In this document: positions 6,624 to 16,500 of the stretch, in pieces | Layout: each line of letters starts with the position of its first letter | Numbering within the stretch: the first letter of the stretch is position 1 | From: Oscillospiraceae bacterium | GTDB lineage: Bacteria; Bacillota; Clostridia; Oscillospirales; Acutalibacteraceae | NCBI GenBank assembly: GCA_022763825.1 | Contig: JALEQX010000040.1 | Span: 1 to 42,124, forward strand | Direction: 5' to 3' | Length of the DNA: 42,124 nt | The notes under the pieces: model-generated | The model's input: the letters and a program-made list of their open reading frames with translations, nothing else | Database searches by the model: none | What the model was told of the DNA's origin: nothing | Position numbers and translations under genes: made by a program

Positions 6624-8359
6624 AGTTCTTTTTCCAGTTTCGCGCAGAATCTCAGCATGCGTCTTGCCTCCGTCGCGGTAATCTTACCGTCGGAATTCAA
6701 GTCGCCGAATTCGATTTGTTCTATTATCGGCGAATACAGTTTGCCCGCCGTTCTGAGCATGTCCCTGGCGTCGGACACGGTGACGGTTCCGTTCATATCG
6801 AAATCGCCTCGCTGAGCTTCGATTCGGCACTTGCCCGTCCTGCCGTCGGTAACGCATCCGGGGTACACTGTCACAGTCGACGTGCTGTCGTCCTTAAATT
6901 TAAGCGTGTAACTGCCGGGCGCGAGTCTGTAGCCGGAGCACCCGGGATATCTGATATCGATACCGAAAAACGAGTTTCCGTTCTCGTCGGCGAACGCCAT
7001 ATTCGAATTATATTCCGGCTTGCCCTCATATCCCGAGTTGGTCGTTCCGCACGCCTCGAGGCACTGCTCGTCCATAAAAATTCTTATATTTTCATTAGGC
7101 GCAATGACCGTCTTAACAGCTCCCGTCATTTTGCCCGAAGCATATTCCTGACCCGACGATGAAACCGCGCGGGTCATTTTTGCGTCCGCAATCTTTGCGC
7201 TGTATACTGTTTTATAATTAAAATCGATATTCGTAAAGTTTTCCTTATTAACCTGCGAGAGTTTGAAATAATAGGTCTGACCGTCGAATAGCGTGTACTT
7301 TCCGTCCGAAATGCCGAAATACGCTTTACCGTCGGACGACGTCGTTATGCTCGTAACTTTATTCTGACAGTAACTGTCGGAGTAAACGTCAAACACGACG
7401 CCCGCACAGCCGAATTCGGTTTCTTTTAAAAGCGACGGAATATATCGAACGCTCTTTGCTTCGACAAATGCAGAACCGAGCTTCTTAGTATTTTTAAACA
7501 TAACACTCTGTTTCTGATTGGAATACGAAATCGTCGCCGTTTTTCTCGTAACGTCGGCTTTATAACCGTCGGGAATCGACTTTTCGACAATGTCATATGT
7601 TCCGTACGGAAGGTTGAGACTTTCGCCGGCTTTCATTGTGGTATAAAGATGGTTCCCCGACTTCATATAAATATCAAACTGTGCGTCAACGCGTTTTGAA
7701 TTTTCATCTGTCAAGTCGACGCTGAGCGTACCCATACCGGGACACGCCTTGACAACGACGAACTTAACGACCGCTCCGCCCGAACATATTTCCGACATTA
7801 TGTTGTAGTCGCCCGAACAGTGCCAGAACCAGTCCGATTTTCCGTCGCCCCAGTACACGCCGATGTGATTCTGACCGTGGGGGCGGAGAGCTGCATTGCA
7901 AAACATTATGATAATGTCGCCCTTGCTCATGACTCCGCTTTTCAGCGCTTCGTCTTTATTTTCAAACATATAGTATCTTATCGAATTTTCACTTAGAATG
8001 CCGTACCATCCGCGCGGATTTGCAATCGAAAAGATTTGATAATTCGACGGATTACCGCCCGAACGGACAACGCACGATTTTAATATATGCCATACAAATC
8101 CCGAACAGTTCATTCCCGGAACGCCGTTATACGAAATATCGCCGTTCGGTGAACGCCAGTCGCCTCCGTAATACGGAGTTGTGAGATAATAATTGTCGTT
8201 TTCGTGGCTGTACAGATAATCCATGTAGCTCTCGTACGAAAATCCGTAGTATTCCGACAGCGAACGCGTACCGGCTGCGGATGCGCCGACAGACAGCGGC
8301 GAGGTCAAAACAACAACTGTCAAAATAATAACGGCGATAATTTTCTTTGCATTCCTCAT
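6620..8359 (-). CDS. Secreted NlpC/P60-like protein with SpaA-type repeats and C-terminal dockerin
   Basis: 579 aa from the ATG at 8359; an upstream in-frame ATG is rejected because the promoter overlaps it. Signal peptide at residues 1-29 (KKIIAVIILTVVVLTSPLSVGASA). An NlpC/P60-type cysteine peptidase domain follows (about 35-210): catalytic Cys in MNCSGFVW, His in NHIGVYWGDG, and a further His in WFWHCSG. Then come two or three beta-rich SpaA/Cna-B-like domains (about 215-500), the first with LPYGTYDIVEKSIPDGY. The last 60 residues form a type I dockerin with two calcium-loop repeats, GDFDMNGTVTVSDARDMLR and GDLNSDGKITATEARRMLR. The product is probably exported and docked on a cohesin scaffold; a likely role is cleaving peptidoglycan stems or another amide substrate. 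No LPXTG motif. Confidence 0.85.
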   Translation of the reverse strand: MRNAKKIIAVIILTVVVLTSPLSVGASAAGTRSLSEYYGFSYESYMDYLYSHENDNYYLTTPYYGGDWRSPNGDISYNGVPGMNCSGFVWHILKSCVVRSGGNPSNYQIFSIANPRGWYGILSENSIRYYMFENKDEALKSGVMSKGDIIIMFCNAALRPHGQNHIGVYWGDGKSDWFWHCSGDYNIMSEICSGGAVVKFVVVKACPGMGTLSVDLTDENSKRVDAQFDIYMKSGNHLYTTMKAGESLNLPYGTYDIVEKSIPDGYKADVTRKTATISYSNQKQSVMFKNTKKLGSAFVEAKSVRYIPSLLKETEFGCAGVVFDVYSDSYCQNKVTSITTSSDGKAYFGISDGKYTLFDGQTYYFKLSQVNKENFTNIDFNYKTVYSAKIADAKMTRAVSSSGQEYASGKMTGAVKTVIAPNENIRIFMDEQCLEACGTTNSGYEGKPEYNSNMAFADENGNSFFGIDIRYPGCSGYRLAPGSYTLKFKDDSTSTVTVYPGCVTDGRTGKCRIEAQRGDFDMNGTVTVSDARDMLRTAGKLYSPIIEQIEFGDLNSDGKITATEARRMLRFCAKLEKEL

Positions 8360-8392
8360 AAACACACCATACCTTAGCAGAATATAAATATT

Positions 8393-8420
8393 ATTATAAG
8401 AACATAAATTCAAATGTCAA
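8393..8420 (-). promoter_or_regulatory. Promoter of the dockerin-protein gene
   Basis: Minus strand TTGACA (8420-8415), 16-nt spacer, TATAAT (8398-8393); near-perfect sigma-A boxes 34 nt before the chosen start. Confidence 0.75.
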
Positions 8421-8455
8421 TAAAATGGGAACGAAATGCAGAAAATCGGAATGAA

Positions 8456-8487
8456 AAACAATAATTTGTCTCGGCAAATTATTGTTT
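8456..8487. repeat. AAACAATAATTTG inverted repeat
   Basis: A perfect 13-bp inverted repeat (8456-8468 against 8475-8487) with loop TCTCGG, between the divergent dockerin gene and dpaA. It belongs to the family seen at 6521, 10075 and 41138. Confidence 0.65.
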
Positions 8488-8535
8488 GTGTCAACATCTC
8501 TTCCTTTGTCATAAACTGAAACAGGAGGAATGTAT

Positions 8536-9393
8536 ATGAATAAAGATTACGAATTTCTCATCGCAGGCGGAGACCTGCGGCAAATATATATGGAAAAATA
8601 TCTTAAAGGTCTCGGTTACAGGGTGCGTTCCGTATTCCTTACGCCGTGCGAAGCCAACACAAAAGAGAATTTAAAAAATTTTATCAGAAGAAGCAGATAT
8701 ATAATTCTCCCGCTGCCTGTCAGCCGTGACCGTCAGAGCGTTAACACGTCCATGAGCGAGAAGGAGCTGACGTTTTCATCATTCACCGATTGTGTCGAAA
8801 ACGGGGACATTATTTTTGCGGGAATGATAGACGACAAGTTCAGAACAGCGCTCGAAATGAAGGGCGCGGGCGTTCATGATTATTTTAAACGCGAAGACCT
8901 GGCGTTTGCAAACGCCGTCCCGACCGCGGAGGGCGTTGTTTCCGTTATAAAAGACAACGTTCCGTTTACAATTCATTCGTCGAGCGCGGCGGTAACCGGC
9001 TACGGAAAATGCGGGGAGGCAATCGCAAATTTATTAAAAGTCATGAACTGTTCTGTCACCGTCGCGGTAAGAAGCCCCGCGCAGTGCGCAAAGGCGAAAG
9101 CCGACGGTCACAGGGTATGTTTTTTAAAGGATTTAAGCTCTCATGCGGACGAATTCGACATCATAATAAACACTGTTCCCGCGCCCGTTATCGGCAGAGA
9201 CGTTCTCAACCGCGTAAAACGCGAAGCGCTGATAATCGAGGTTGCTTCCGCACCGTTCGGTGTTGATTTCGAATCCGCGCGCGAAATGGATATCAAAGTT
9301 ATAAAGGCAAGTTCTCTCCCCGGCAAAACCGCTCCCGCGACTGCGGGAAAAATAATCGCCGACGCGATAATTCAGATGATAAAGGAGGGATAG
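8536..9393 (+). CDS. dpaA: Dipicolinate synthase subunit A
   Basis: 285 aa from the ATG at 8536; the ATG at 8530 is only 1 nt from the AGGAGG ribosome site and so is unlikely to be used. Family SpoVFA: an N-terminal domain (FLIAGGDLRQIYMEKYLKGLG) and a Rossmann NAD(P)-binding domain (about 150 onward, AAVTGYGKCGEAIANLLKVM). With DpaB it oxidises a dihydrodipicolinate-level intermediate to dipicolinic acid in the mother cell, for export to the spore core. The next gene starts 1 nt after its stop. A sporulation sigma factor is expected, but I see only a weak CATA-type -10 (8510-8513) and do not call it. Its presence says the organism makes endospores or descends from a spore former. Confidence 0.95.
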   Translation: MNKDYEFLIAGGDLRQIYMEKYLKGLGYRVRSVFLTPCEANTKENLKNFIRRSRYIILPLPVSRDRQSVNTSMSEKELTFSSFTDCVENGDIIFAGMIDDKFRTALEMKGAGVHDYFKREDLAFANAVPTAEGVVSVIKDNVPFTIHSSSAAVTGYGKCGEAIANLLKVMNCSVTVAVRSPAQCAKAKADGHRVCFLKDLSSHADEFDIIINTVPAPVIGRDVLNRVKREALIIEVASAPFGVDFESAREMDIKVIKASSLPGKTAPATAGKIIADAIIQMIKEG

Positions 9394-9394
9394 C

Positions 9395-9970
9395 ATGGAC
9401 TCGATAAGAGTCGGATTCGCAATGTGCGGTTCGTTCTGCACATTTTCAAAAGCGATTGAAAGTATTGAAAATTTAATAAATAAAGGCGTTGAAATCGTAC
9501 CGATTATGTCCTATAACGCATATTCGACGGACACCCGTTTCGGGAGGGCAAAAGAGCATATTGAGAAAATCGAAAATTTATGTTCGAGGAAAATAATCTG
9601 CACATTAACCGGCGCGGAACCGATAGGCCCTAAAAAAATAATCGATGCGCTGATAATAGAGCCATGCACGGGCAACACGCTCGCAAAGCTTGCCTCGGGA
9701 ATTGCCGACACGCCCGTAACACTCTCGGCAAAATCGAATTTAAGAAATTCAAACCCCGTAATAATCGCCGTTTCAACAAACGACGCGCTCGGGAACGCGG
9801 CAAAAAACATAGGCGCACTCCAGAACGCGAAGAATATATATTTCGTCCCGTACAGACAGGACGATCCCGTAAAAAAACCAAACTCGCTCGTTGCGGATTT
9901 TTCAATGACGTACGATACGCTGATTGATGCGCTTGACGGAAAACAGATTCAGCCGATGATAAAACAATAA
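9395..9970 (+). CDS. dpaB: Dipicolinate synthase subunit B
   Basis: 191 aa, the usual length of SpoVFB, a flavoprotein of the HFCD (flavin-dependent Cys decarboxylase) fold. Recognisable blocks are VGFAMCGSFCTF at the start, PCTGNTLAKLASGI at about residue 90 and the conserved end VPYRQDDPVKKPNSLVADF. It is the partner of DpaA and is placed 1 nt downstream with AAGGAGG in the end of dpaA, so it is coupled. The C-terminus Lys-Gln-stop is written by an AAACAATAATTTA repeat arm. Together with dapA at 38.8-39.7 kb, the window covers the branch from the lysine pathway to dipicolinate. Confidence 0.95.
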   Translation: MDSIRVGFAMCGSFCTFSKAIESIENLINKGVEIVPIMSYNAYSTDTRFGRAKEHIEKIENLCSRKIICTLTGAEPIGPKKIIDALIIEPCTGNTLAKLASGIADTPVTLSAKSNLRNSNPVIIAVSTNDALGNAAKNIGALQNAKNIYFVPYRQDDPVKKPNSLVADFSMTYDTLIDALDGKQIQPMIKQ

Positions 9971-10074
9971 TTTACCGCGTTGCACGCAATAAAATATTGC
10001 AGCGGACGGCAGGCAGCGGGCAGTGTTTGGAAATTACGTAATACTGACTGCTGACAACTGCCCGCTAATCACAG
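9971..10074. other. Intergenic stretch with repeat fragments
   Basis: No gene. Contains GCGTTGCACGC and a GCGGGCAGTG...ACTGCCCGC inverted pair (10017-10026 against 10056-10063) around a TACGTA core, and resembles the TGACCGCTGAACACTG stretch at 1779-1794 after nfo. Confidence 0.4.
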
Positions 10075-10107
10075 AAACAATAATTTACCCCCGGTAAATT
10101 ATTGTTT
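10075..10107. repeat. Perfect AAACAATAATTTACC palindrome inside the 3' end of addA
   Basis: AAACAATAATTTACC (10075-10089) is inverted at 10093-10107 around a short CCC core. It encodes the last seven residues of AddA (TIIYRG plus the split Glu codon) and its stop. Confidence 0.75.
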
Positions 10108-13100
10108 CTCCCTTTTCCAGCGAATATATATACGCCGTGTCGGCGTCGAGTCTCAGCGTCTGTCTCATCGCAAGTATATAAATTTCCATCTGTTTATTAT
10201 ATCTTTCGACAAGCTCCGCAGGGTCGTTCACCTTGTCCGTTTTGTAGTCGACGACGTATGCTCTGCCGTTTTCGACAAACACCGCGTCTGCCATTCCCTG
10301 AACGAAAACGGGCTCGTTTCTTGCGTAATCGGGCAGAGTTTCGTCAAACATATACGCGGGCAGAAAAACGGCGAACTGCTTTTCCCTATACAGCTTTTCG
10401 GCGTTTTTCATTCTCGTGCAAAGCTCACTTTTTAAGAAATCCTTTATCTTATTTTCGAGCAGCGCGCCGCCCTGTTTTTCGTTGAGAATTCCCGAATCGA
10501 TAAGACGGCGTTTTTCTTTTTCAAAGTCGTTTAACGCATTGTCAAAATCGCACGACTGCAAAAACAGGTGATTTGCCGTGCCCCGTTCGCCGGGGGTCAT
10601 GCTCTTGCCGGAGAGAAATGCGGGACGGCTTTTTGCGAAAAATTCGGGTGTGAATTTATTTTTTTCGAATTCGGAAGCCGTGCGTTTGAGCGGAATCGAG
10701 CCGAACGCGGGCTGAGGATAGACGAAAGAACAGCGGTTTTCAAGTTCTTTAATAACATTTTCGTCGGGCTTTACATCAGACGATTCCCCGTCGGAATCGG
10801 AATCATCCGAGCCGTCGTCAGTTACGAATTTAATTGAAAAATCGCCGTCCCTGCCTGCGATGTCGTCGAATGCGCAGTCTTTTCTTATTAATATCGAATC
10901 GGGATGCCTGACGTACGCGCTAAGCAGCCAGTCGAGAAAACTTGACGAGTTCATTGCCTCGAAATATCCGAGACTGTCCGCGCCCGCCGTCAGCAGTGCG
11001 GAGTTGATTCTGTCCGTAATGTCGTTTACGCGGGCGACGGTTATGATTTTTTCACGCGCTCGAGTCAGCGCGACGTACAGAATCCTCAGTTCCTCGGCGC
11101 GCATGCTTTTCTTAGCGCCGATGCGCGCCGCGGAATAACTTAAGGTGTCGTATTTTATGAAATTATCAGGGTCGTATATCTTCATTCCGATACCGGTTTT
11201 CGAGTCGAGAATCATGCTTTTGTTAAGGTCGGTATCGTTGAATCTCGACGAGCAGTCGGCGAGAATTACGAACGGAAATTCGAGTCCCTTTGACTTGTGA
11301 ATGCTCATAATTCTGACAACGTCCGCAGACGCTGAAACGTCGCCTCCCGCGGGAATCTGTGCGCCGTTTTTTATGCTCTTATTAATATATGAAATGAATC
11401 CGCCGACTCCGCCTGCCGTATTTTCCTCGTACTGCGAGGCAAGAGATGAGAGCATGTATAAATTCGTGCGCCTTCCGCCGCCGTGTTCCATTGCCGAAAC
11501 TATCGAGGCAAACGACGTTTCCTCGAGCAGGGCAGAGATATATTCTCCGACTCCCATAACGCTTGACAGTTCGCGGAATTTCTGCATGTCGTTTATGAAA
11601 TGCGCACATTTTTTAAGTCCGTTGTCCGCGCCGATTCTGACGGCGTTATAAAGCGTTTCGCGTGTGTGCGAGCTTCTTATTTCCGCCAGTTCGTCGGGTG
11701 TGAAACCGTATGCCGGCGAGTACATGAGCGACAGAACCGACACGTCATCGGACGGGTTGTCAACCGCCTTTATAAGCGACATAAACATGTTGATTTCCGG
11801 CGTGTCGAAAAGGCTTCTGCGTTTTTCCGCGTACGCGCCTATGCCCATGTCGTTGAGCGCTTTTGCGTATATTTCGGCTTTTGTTTTAGTGCTTCGCAGC
11901 AGAATGCAGAAGTCGCGCGGGGAACATTTCCTGTACGCCCCGCCGTCCTTTACCGTGACGCCTTCGGCGAGCATTGATTTTATAATTTTTCCTATATACT
12001 TTGCGTCGCGTTCGTGGTCGGACGACGACTCGGAAATAAAATGCATCTCCAGCGGTATTTCCTTATCGTCGTTATAAAGTCCGCCGTAGTAAAGTTTTTC
12101 GTCCGAATTATAGTCGATACCGGCAAATGTTTTTGTCATCGTATATTCGAATAAATAATTGACAGCCTCGAGCACGCCTTTTCTCGAGCGGAAGTTTTTA
12201 GACAGAATGATTTTCGACGGGTTCGACGTTGCGTCATACGGCGGATATGAGTCGAATTTTGCCGTAAAGATGTCGGGTCGTGCCATTCTGAATGAATATA
12301 TGCTCTGCTTTACGTCGCCGACGGTGAACAGATTTTTTCCGTCTCTTGATACTGCGGAGAACAGCATGTCCTGAGCGTCGTTCGTGTCCTGGTATTCGTC
12401 TATTAAAATCTCTCTGTATGTTTTCGAAATTGTTTTTGCAAGTTCGGTCGGCTGACCGTCTTTTCCTATTAATATTTTAAGCGCCATGTGCATAAAGTCG
12501 GAAAAATCGTACGCATTTTTCATTTCTTTTAATTCCGACAGATATTCGGCGTATTTGTTTGCGCACAGGCAGATCTCGCCGACTATCGGGGCGAGCGTTT
12601 TTATGTCGTTTTCGTTTTCCTCGTCCGACGCGCAGAACATCGACGCGATTTTTTTAAGCGACTCCTTTGCATACTTTACCGCGCCCTTTACCCTCAGTGC
12701 CTGTTTGTCATCGGCGTGTCCCCTCGGAGCCGTGCCGACTCTCGGCAGAGAGGCTTTGTTTATTTCTCCGGCGGTTTCGTCCCAGCAGTCTGAGTCGGTT
12801 ATCTCGATAAGAGAGTCGAATACGTCCAGAATATTTATCAGCCCGGCGCCGTACGCTTTTGAAAACATTTCGTCGTTTGCTATCGAATCATAAGCGGATT
12901 TTAACACGTTTTTACACGCGGTGAATCCGTCGCGCGCATATTCTTTTATTATGCCCTGCCATTTTTTCGTTCCGTCCGTGCCCGAATACATATTTTTGAC
13001 CGATTCTATGTATTTTTCGGGAAACGGGTAGGAGAGTGAATTTTCATAAAGCTCGAGAATTCTCGAGCACAGTTCGGAGTCGCTGTTTGCAGAGCCTGTC

Positions 13101-13582
13101 GTGTATATGAGCGAATGATAAATTTCCTTTTCGCTTTCCTCGTCCATAACGCGGTTCATGGCTTCGGCGCTCATGTTTTTTTTGTCCGAATCGTCTAAAA
13201 CGGTGAAGTCAGGCTCAACCCCCAGTTCGTGGTAGTTTTCTCTGACGAGTTTAATGCAGAACGAGTCCATGGTGCATATTGTCGCCTCGGGGAGTTTCAT
13301 TCTGATTTCGGAATAAAACGCGTTGTCGGGGTGAGCGCAGATAAGGTCGTTTACGGCTGACGAAATACGTTCGCGCATTTCCGCCGCCGCCGCGTTAGTA
13401 AACGTTACCGCGAGCAGTTCGCTCGGATGAACGGGGTCGTTTTCGTCGGTTAAAAGTCCTATGATTCTCTCGACGAGGACGGCAGTTTTGCCCGACCCCG
13501 CCGCCGCTGAGAGCAAAAGCGTTCCGCTGCGGGCGGTTATAGCGTCGGACTGTTCCTTTGTCCATTTTTTATCTGCCGCCAT
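10085..13582 (-). CDS. addA: AddA, ATP-dependent helicase/nuclease subunit A
   Basis: 1165 aa from the ATG at 13582, which sits 9 nt after GGGGAGG; earlier in-frame starts lie on the ribosome site itself. UvrD/Rep superfamily 1A helicase: Walker A AAAGSGKTAVLVERI near the N-terminus, TFTNAAAAEMRERI, DEYQDTND (Walker B), QSIYSFRMARPDIF, IHKSKGLEFPFV, and YVALTRAREKI. The C-terminal RecB-type nuclease shows GMADAVFVENGRAYVVDYKTDK (catalytic D and DYK). With AddB it resects double-strand breaks and processes them at Chi for RecA. The 5' end overlaps addB by 14 nt. The last residues are encoded by a dispersed palindrome, so the C-terminal tail was probably altered by repeat insertion, after the nuclease motif. 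Confidence 0.97.
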   Translation of the reverse strand: MAADKKWTKEQSDAITARSGTLLLSAAAGSGKTAVLVERIIGLLTDENDPVHPSELLAVTFTNAAAAEMRERISSAVNDLICAHPDNAFYSEIRMKLPEATICTMDSFCIKLVRENYHELGVEPDFTVLDDSDKKNMSAEAMNRVMDEESEKEIYHSLIYTTGSANSDSELCSRILELYENSLSYPFPEKYIESVKNMYSGTDGTKKWQGIIKEYARDGFTACKNVLKSAYDSIANDEMFSKAYGAGLINILDVFDSLIEITDSDCWDETAGEINKASLPRVGTAPRGHADDKQALRVKGAVKYAKESLKKIASMFCASDEENENDIKTLAPIVGEICLCANKYAEYLSELKEMKNAYDFSDFMHMALKILIGKDGQPTELAKTISKTYREILIDEYQDTNDAQDMLFSAVSRDGKNLFTVGDVKQSIYSFRMARPDIFTAKFDSYPPYDATSNPSKIILSKNFRSRKGVLEAVNYLFEYTMTKTFAGIDYNSDEKLYYGGLYNDDKEIPLEMHFISESSSDHERDAKYIGKIIKSMLAEGVTVKDGGAYRKCSPRDFCILLRSTKTKAEIYAKALNDMGIGAYAEKRRSLFDTPEINMFMSLIKAVDNPSDDVSVLSLMYSPAYGFTPDELAEIRSSHTRETLYNAVRIGADNGLKKCAHFINDMQKFRELSSVMGVGEYISALLEETSFASIVSAMEHGGGRRTNLYMLSSLASQYEENTAGGVGGFISYINKSIKNGAQIPAGGDVSASADVVRIMSIHKSKGLEFPFVILADCSSRFNDTDLNKSMILDSKTGIGMKIYDPDNFIKYDTLSYSAARIGAKKSMRAEELRILYVALTRAREKIITVARVNDITDRINSALLTAGADSLGYFEAMNSSSFLDWLLSAYVRHPDSILIRKDCAFDDIAGRDGDFSIKFVTDDGSDDSDSDGESSDVKPDENVIKELENRCSFVYPQPAFGSIPLKRTASEFEKNKFTPEFFAKSRPAFLSGKSMTPGERGTANHLFLQSCDFDNALNDFEKEKRRLIDSGILNEKQGGALLENKIKDFLKSELCTRMKNAEKLYREKQFAVFLPAYMFDETLPDYARNEPVFVQGMADAVFVENGRAYVVDYKTDKVNDPAELVERYNKQMEIYILAMRQTLRLDADTAYIYSLEKGETIIYRG

Positions 13583-16500
13583 TTTTTTCATCCTCCCCAA
13601 AAAGCCAGCTTTCGTCCGTTCCTATGATGTTTTCGTCCCCGCCGTCCTCACGGCAGCAAACCGCGCGGTAGTCGCAGAATTCGCATGTGCGTTCGTACGG
13701 GTGCGAGAGCGTGGGTTTTATCTCTATTTCGCCCGAATGAAGCTCCTCGGCTGTTTTTATAACGGCTTCGTCGACGGCTTCTTTTAGTTTTATAAATTTG
13801 TCATACGTCAGTGCGTAATTTCCGAGTTTGCCGTTTTTAATTATTTTATTTGAAAGAAAAACGCCCGTGCCCGACGAATCCATGCCCGATATAACGCGTT
13901 CGTCGCAGAGAATTACGCCGTTCATTCTGCCGTTGTTGATTCTCGTTTCGTCGATTTTTTCCTGTCCGGCGTTTCGTCCCAGCGAGATATCGCCCAGTTT
14001 TGCCGGCAGGTACAGCACGCCCGCGGGAACGACGTTTCCGTATCTGTCGCCTCCGTTCTGCCACAGGCACATTAAGTATATGAGCATCTGTAAATTGAGT
14101 CCGTACGGCACGTCGGAGAGCTTGAAATCCTTTCCGCCGGTTTTGTAGTCGATTACGCGCACGAATGATTCATTGTCCGTCTTCATAACGTCAACTCTGT
14201 CGACAATTCCGTGAAGCGAAATGGTTCCGCCTCCGGGCAGTGCAAGCGTGTACTCCCTTACCTCGCCGTCTTTCCCTATATTCAATTCGACGTCCGCCGT
14301 TTCGAATTCGCACATGGAAAACTCCGCGATAAGTCGTCTTAAAATAACGTCGATTGTCTCCTCGATTCGTCTTAATCTGTAATCAAGTCTCGTGTCGGAT
14401 TCACCGCTCATCTGAGTTAAAACGTATTCTTCGGCGTATTTTTTTATTTCCGACCGGCGCTCGTTTTCGTCCATTTTTATAAGCTCTTTGTTCGTATGGA
14501 ATCTGAACATGTTTTCGAGCACGTAATGCACGACGAGACCGTGAACCGCGGAGTTGAGCTCCGCTTTTTTCAGCGCCTTAACGCGCAGTCCGAATTTGCA
14601 GAAGTATCTGAACGGACACTTGTGATAGTCCTCGATTGCGCTGGGCGAGAGGTACATGTCTTTTCCGAACAGGTTTTCCGCGTTCTCTCTTTTCTCTATT
14701 TTAGCTGTCTGTCTGTGCGAAGCGCGTTCGAGCGCGAGAACGTTTCCTTTGAAATCCCCGTTTTTCCTTATGAATTCTCTTACTGACTCCGCCTCACTCG
14801 TTTCGACGGTAAAGTTAGCCGCCGCAGTTTCGAACGCCGAAGTGTATGTTTCCGTTCTCTCGAGCGGGGAAAGTTCAACGGTTTGAATTTCTGTACATTC
14901 GGGAACGATTCGTTTGACTTCTCTTAAAATTTCCGATTCGCACGTGTCGGTTCCCGTCATATCAGAGCTCGTACACGAGACGAAAAGCATGTCCGCCGGC
15001 GTCGAAACACAGCGGTAAACGAGGTATCTTTCCTTTGAGGCAAATACCTCGCCGTCCTCGTAAAGTTCTATGCTGTTCTTTTTAAGCTCGCGCCTCTCGG
15101 AGCCTGTGAGAACGAAGCTCGCCGAGTTGTTTTGAGGGAAAACGCCCTCGTTCGCGCCGGCTATGAACGCGACTTTTATATTTTCGATTCTTATTCTCAG
15201 CGCGTCGCCGACGGTGACCCTGTCCTTTTCGCGCGGGATGTCGCCGGTTTCGGCTTTGTCGGTAAAAACTTTAAAAAGCTCGTAAAACCTTTTCGGGCTT
15301 ACTTTTCTGTCCGAAAGGGCGTTATTGAACGAATCGAGCAGAGCCATAAAATCGTCCCATACGCGCTCGCTCCTCAGCGCCAAATCCTCGCGCCGATTCT
15401 GACATAGCTTCTTTGCGGTTTTCAGCATATTTTTATCCGCCGACGAGTAAATAAGAAAATCGTAAAGCGCCTTTATGTAATCGCTTGCTGATTCCGACGA
15501 TTCTATATCGTTTTTTAATTTAATAATCGGGGCGACGATTTTTCTGCGCGATTCGTTTAATTTATCAAGGCGTTTTTTTACCCTGTCGTTTATTTCGAAT
15601 CCGTATCCGTCCGGGTGTCTCGTCCAGTCGGAAAGCCACTGCGCGGGCGAAATGTCCCAAACGACGGTGTAGTTCTCGATGTCGGCAGTTTCGCTCTCGG
15701 TCAAATCGGTATAAAGCGATGTTTTTAAACATTTTAATATATGTTCCGTGTCGAAATTTTTGACAGCGCAGTACAGCGCGCCGTCGGCAAGGCGCACGAG
15801 CGGTTCGTTTTTCATAAGCGAGGTTTCATCCTCGAAAAACCTGACTCCGTATTTTTTAAACTGGGCGGGGAAGTATTTTGAGAATTTTTCGCCCCTGCCG
15901 ATTACGGCGAAGTCGGAATACCGGTATCCCTTTTCCCTGACGAGCCTGCGGATTGTGCACGAAATGAACGAGGCCTCGTCAGCGGGATCATTTGCCCTGC
16001 ACAGAGTAACGCGGTTCGTATTTCCGTTGAATGTTTCGGGGACGGGAGAGTATATATTATCCGACAGAATTTTTAATTCGTCCGATTTTTCCGTTTCATA
16101 TTCGCATTTTTCGGCAGAGATTTTAACGTTAAGCCTTTTTGCCGTCGATTTTAATCTGCTGACGGTGCCGAACGTGTAGTAAAAAACGTCCGTTACGTTC
16201 TTTTTGCCCGAAACGGCGTCGCAGCACACTGCAATGTAAACGTCACGGCACTTCTGTATGAGCGCGGAAATGAGCGCGTACTCCTGCGCGGTGAAACCGC
16301 TGAATCCGTCGATGAATACCGTCTTATTATTTAAAATATCTGTATTCAGCACCGCCTCTGCGCACAGCGTAAGTTCGTCCGAAGCGTCAGAAAAACGTTC
16401 TGAGAGTATAGCGTTATAGGCGGAAAAAATCAGGTTTAATTCTTCCGCTTTTTTTTCGAGAATTTCGTTTCCCGTCTTAATGCATGCATTTTTGAGTTCA

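Noticed and set aside
8492-8518. Possible sigma-K or sigma-E promoter before dpaA (CATA -10)
   Set aside because: The -35 element and spacing do not fit either consensus well enough to call.
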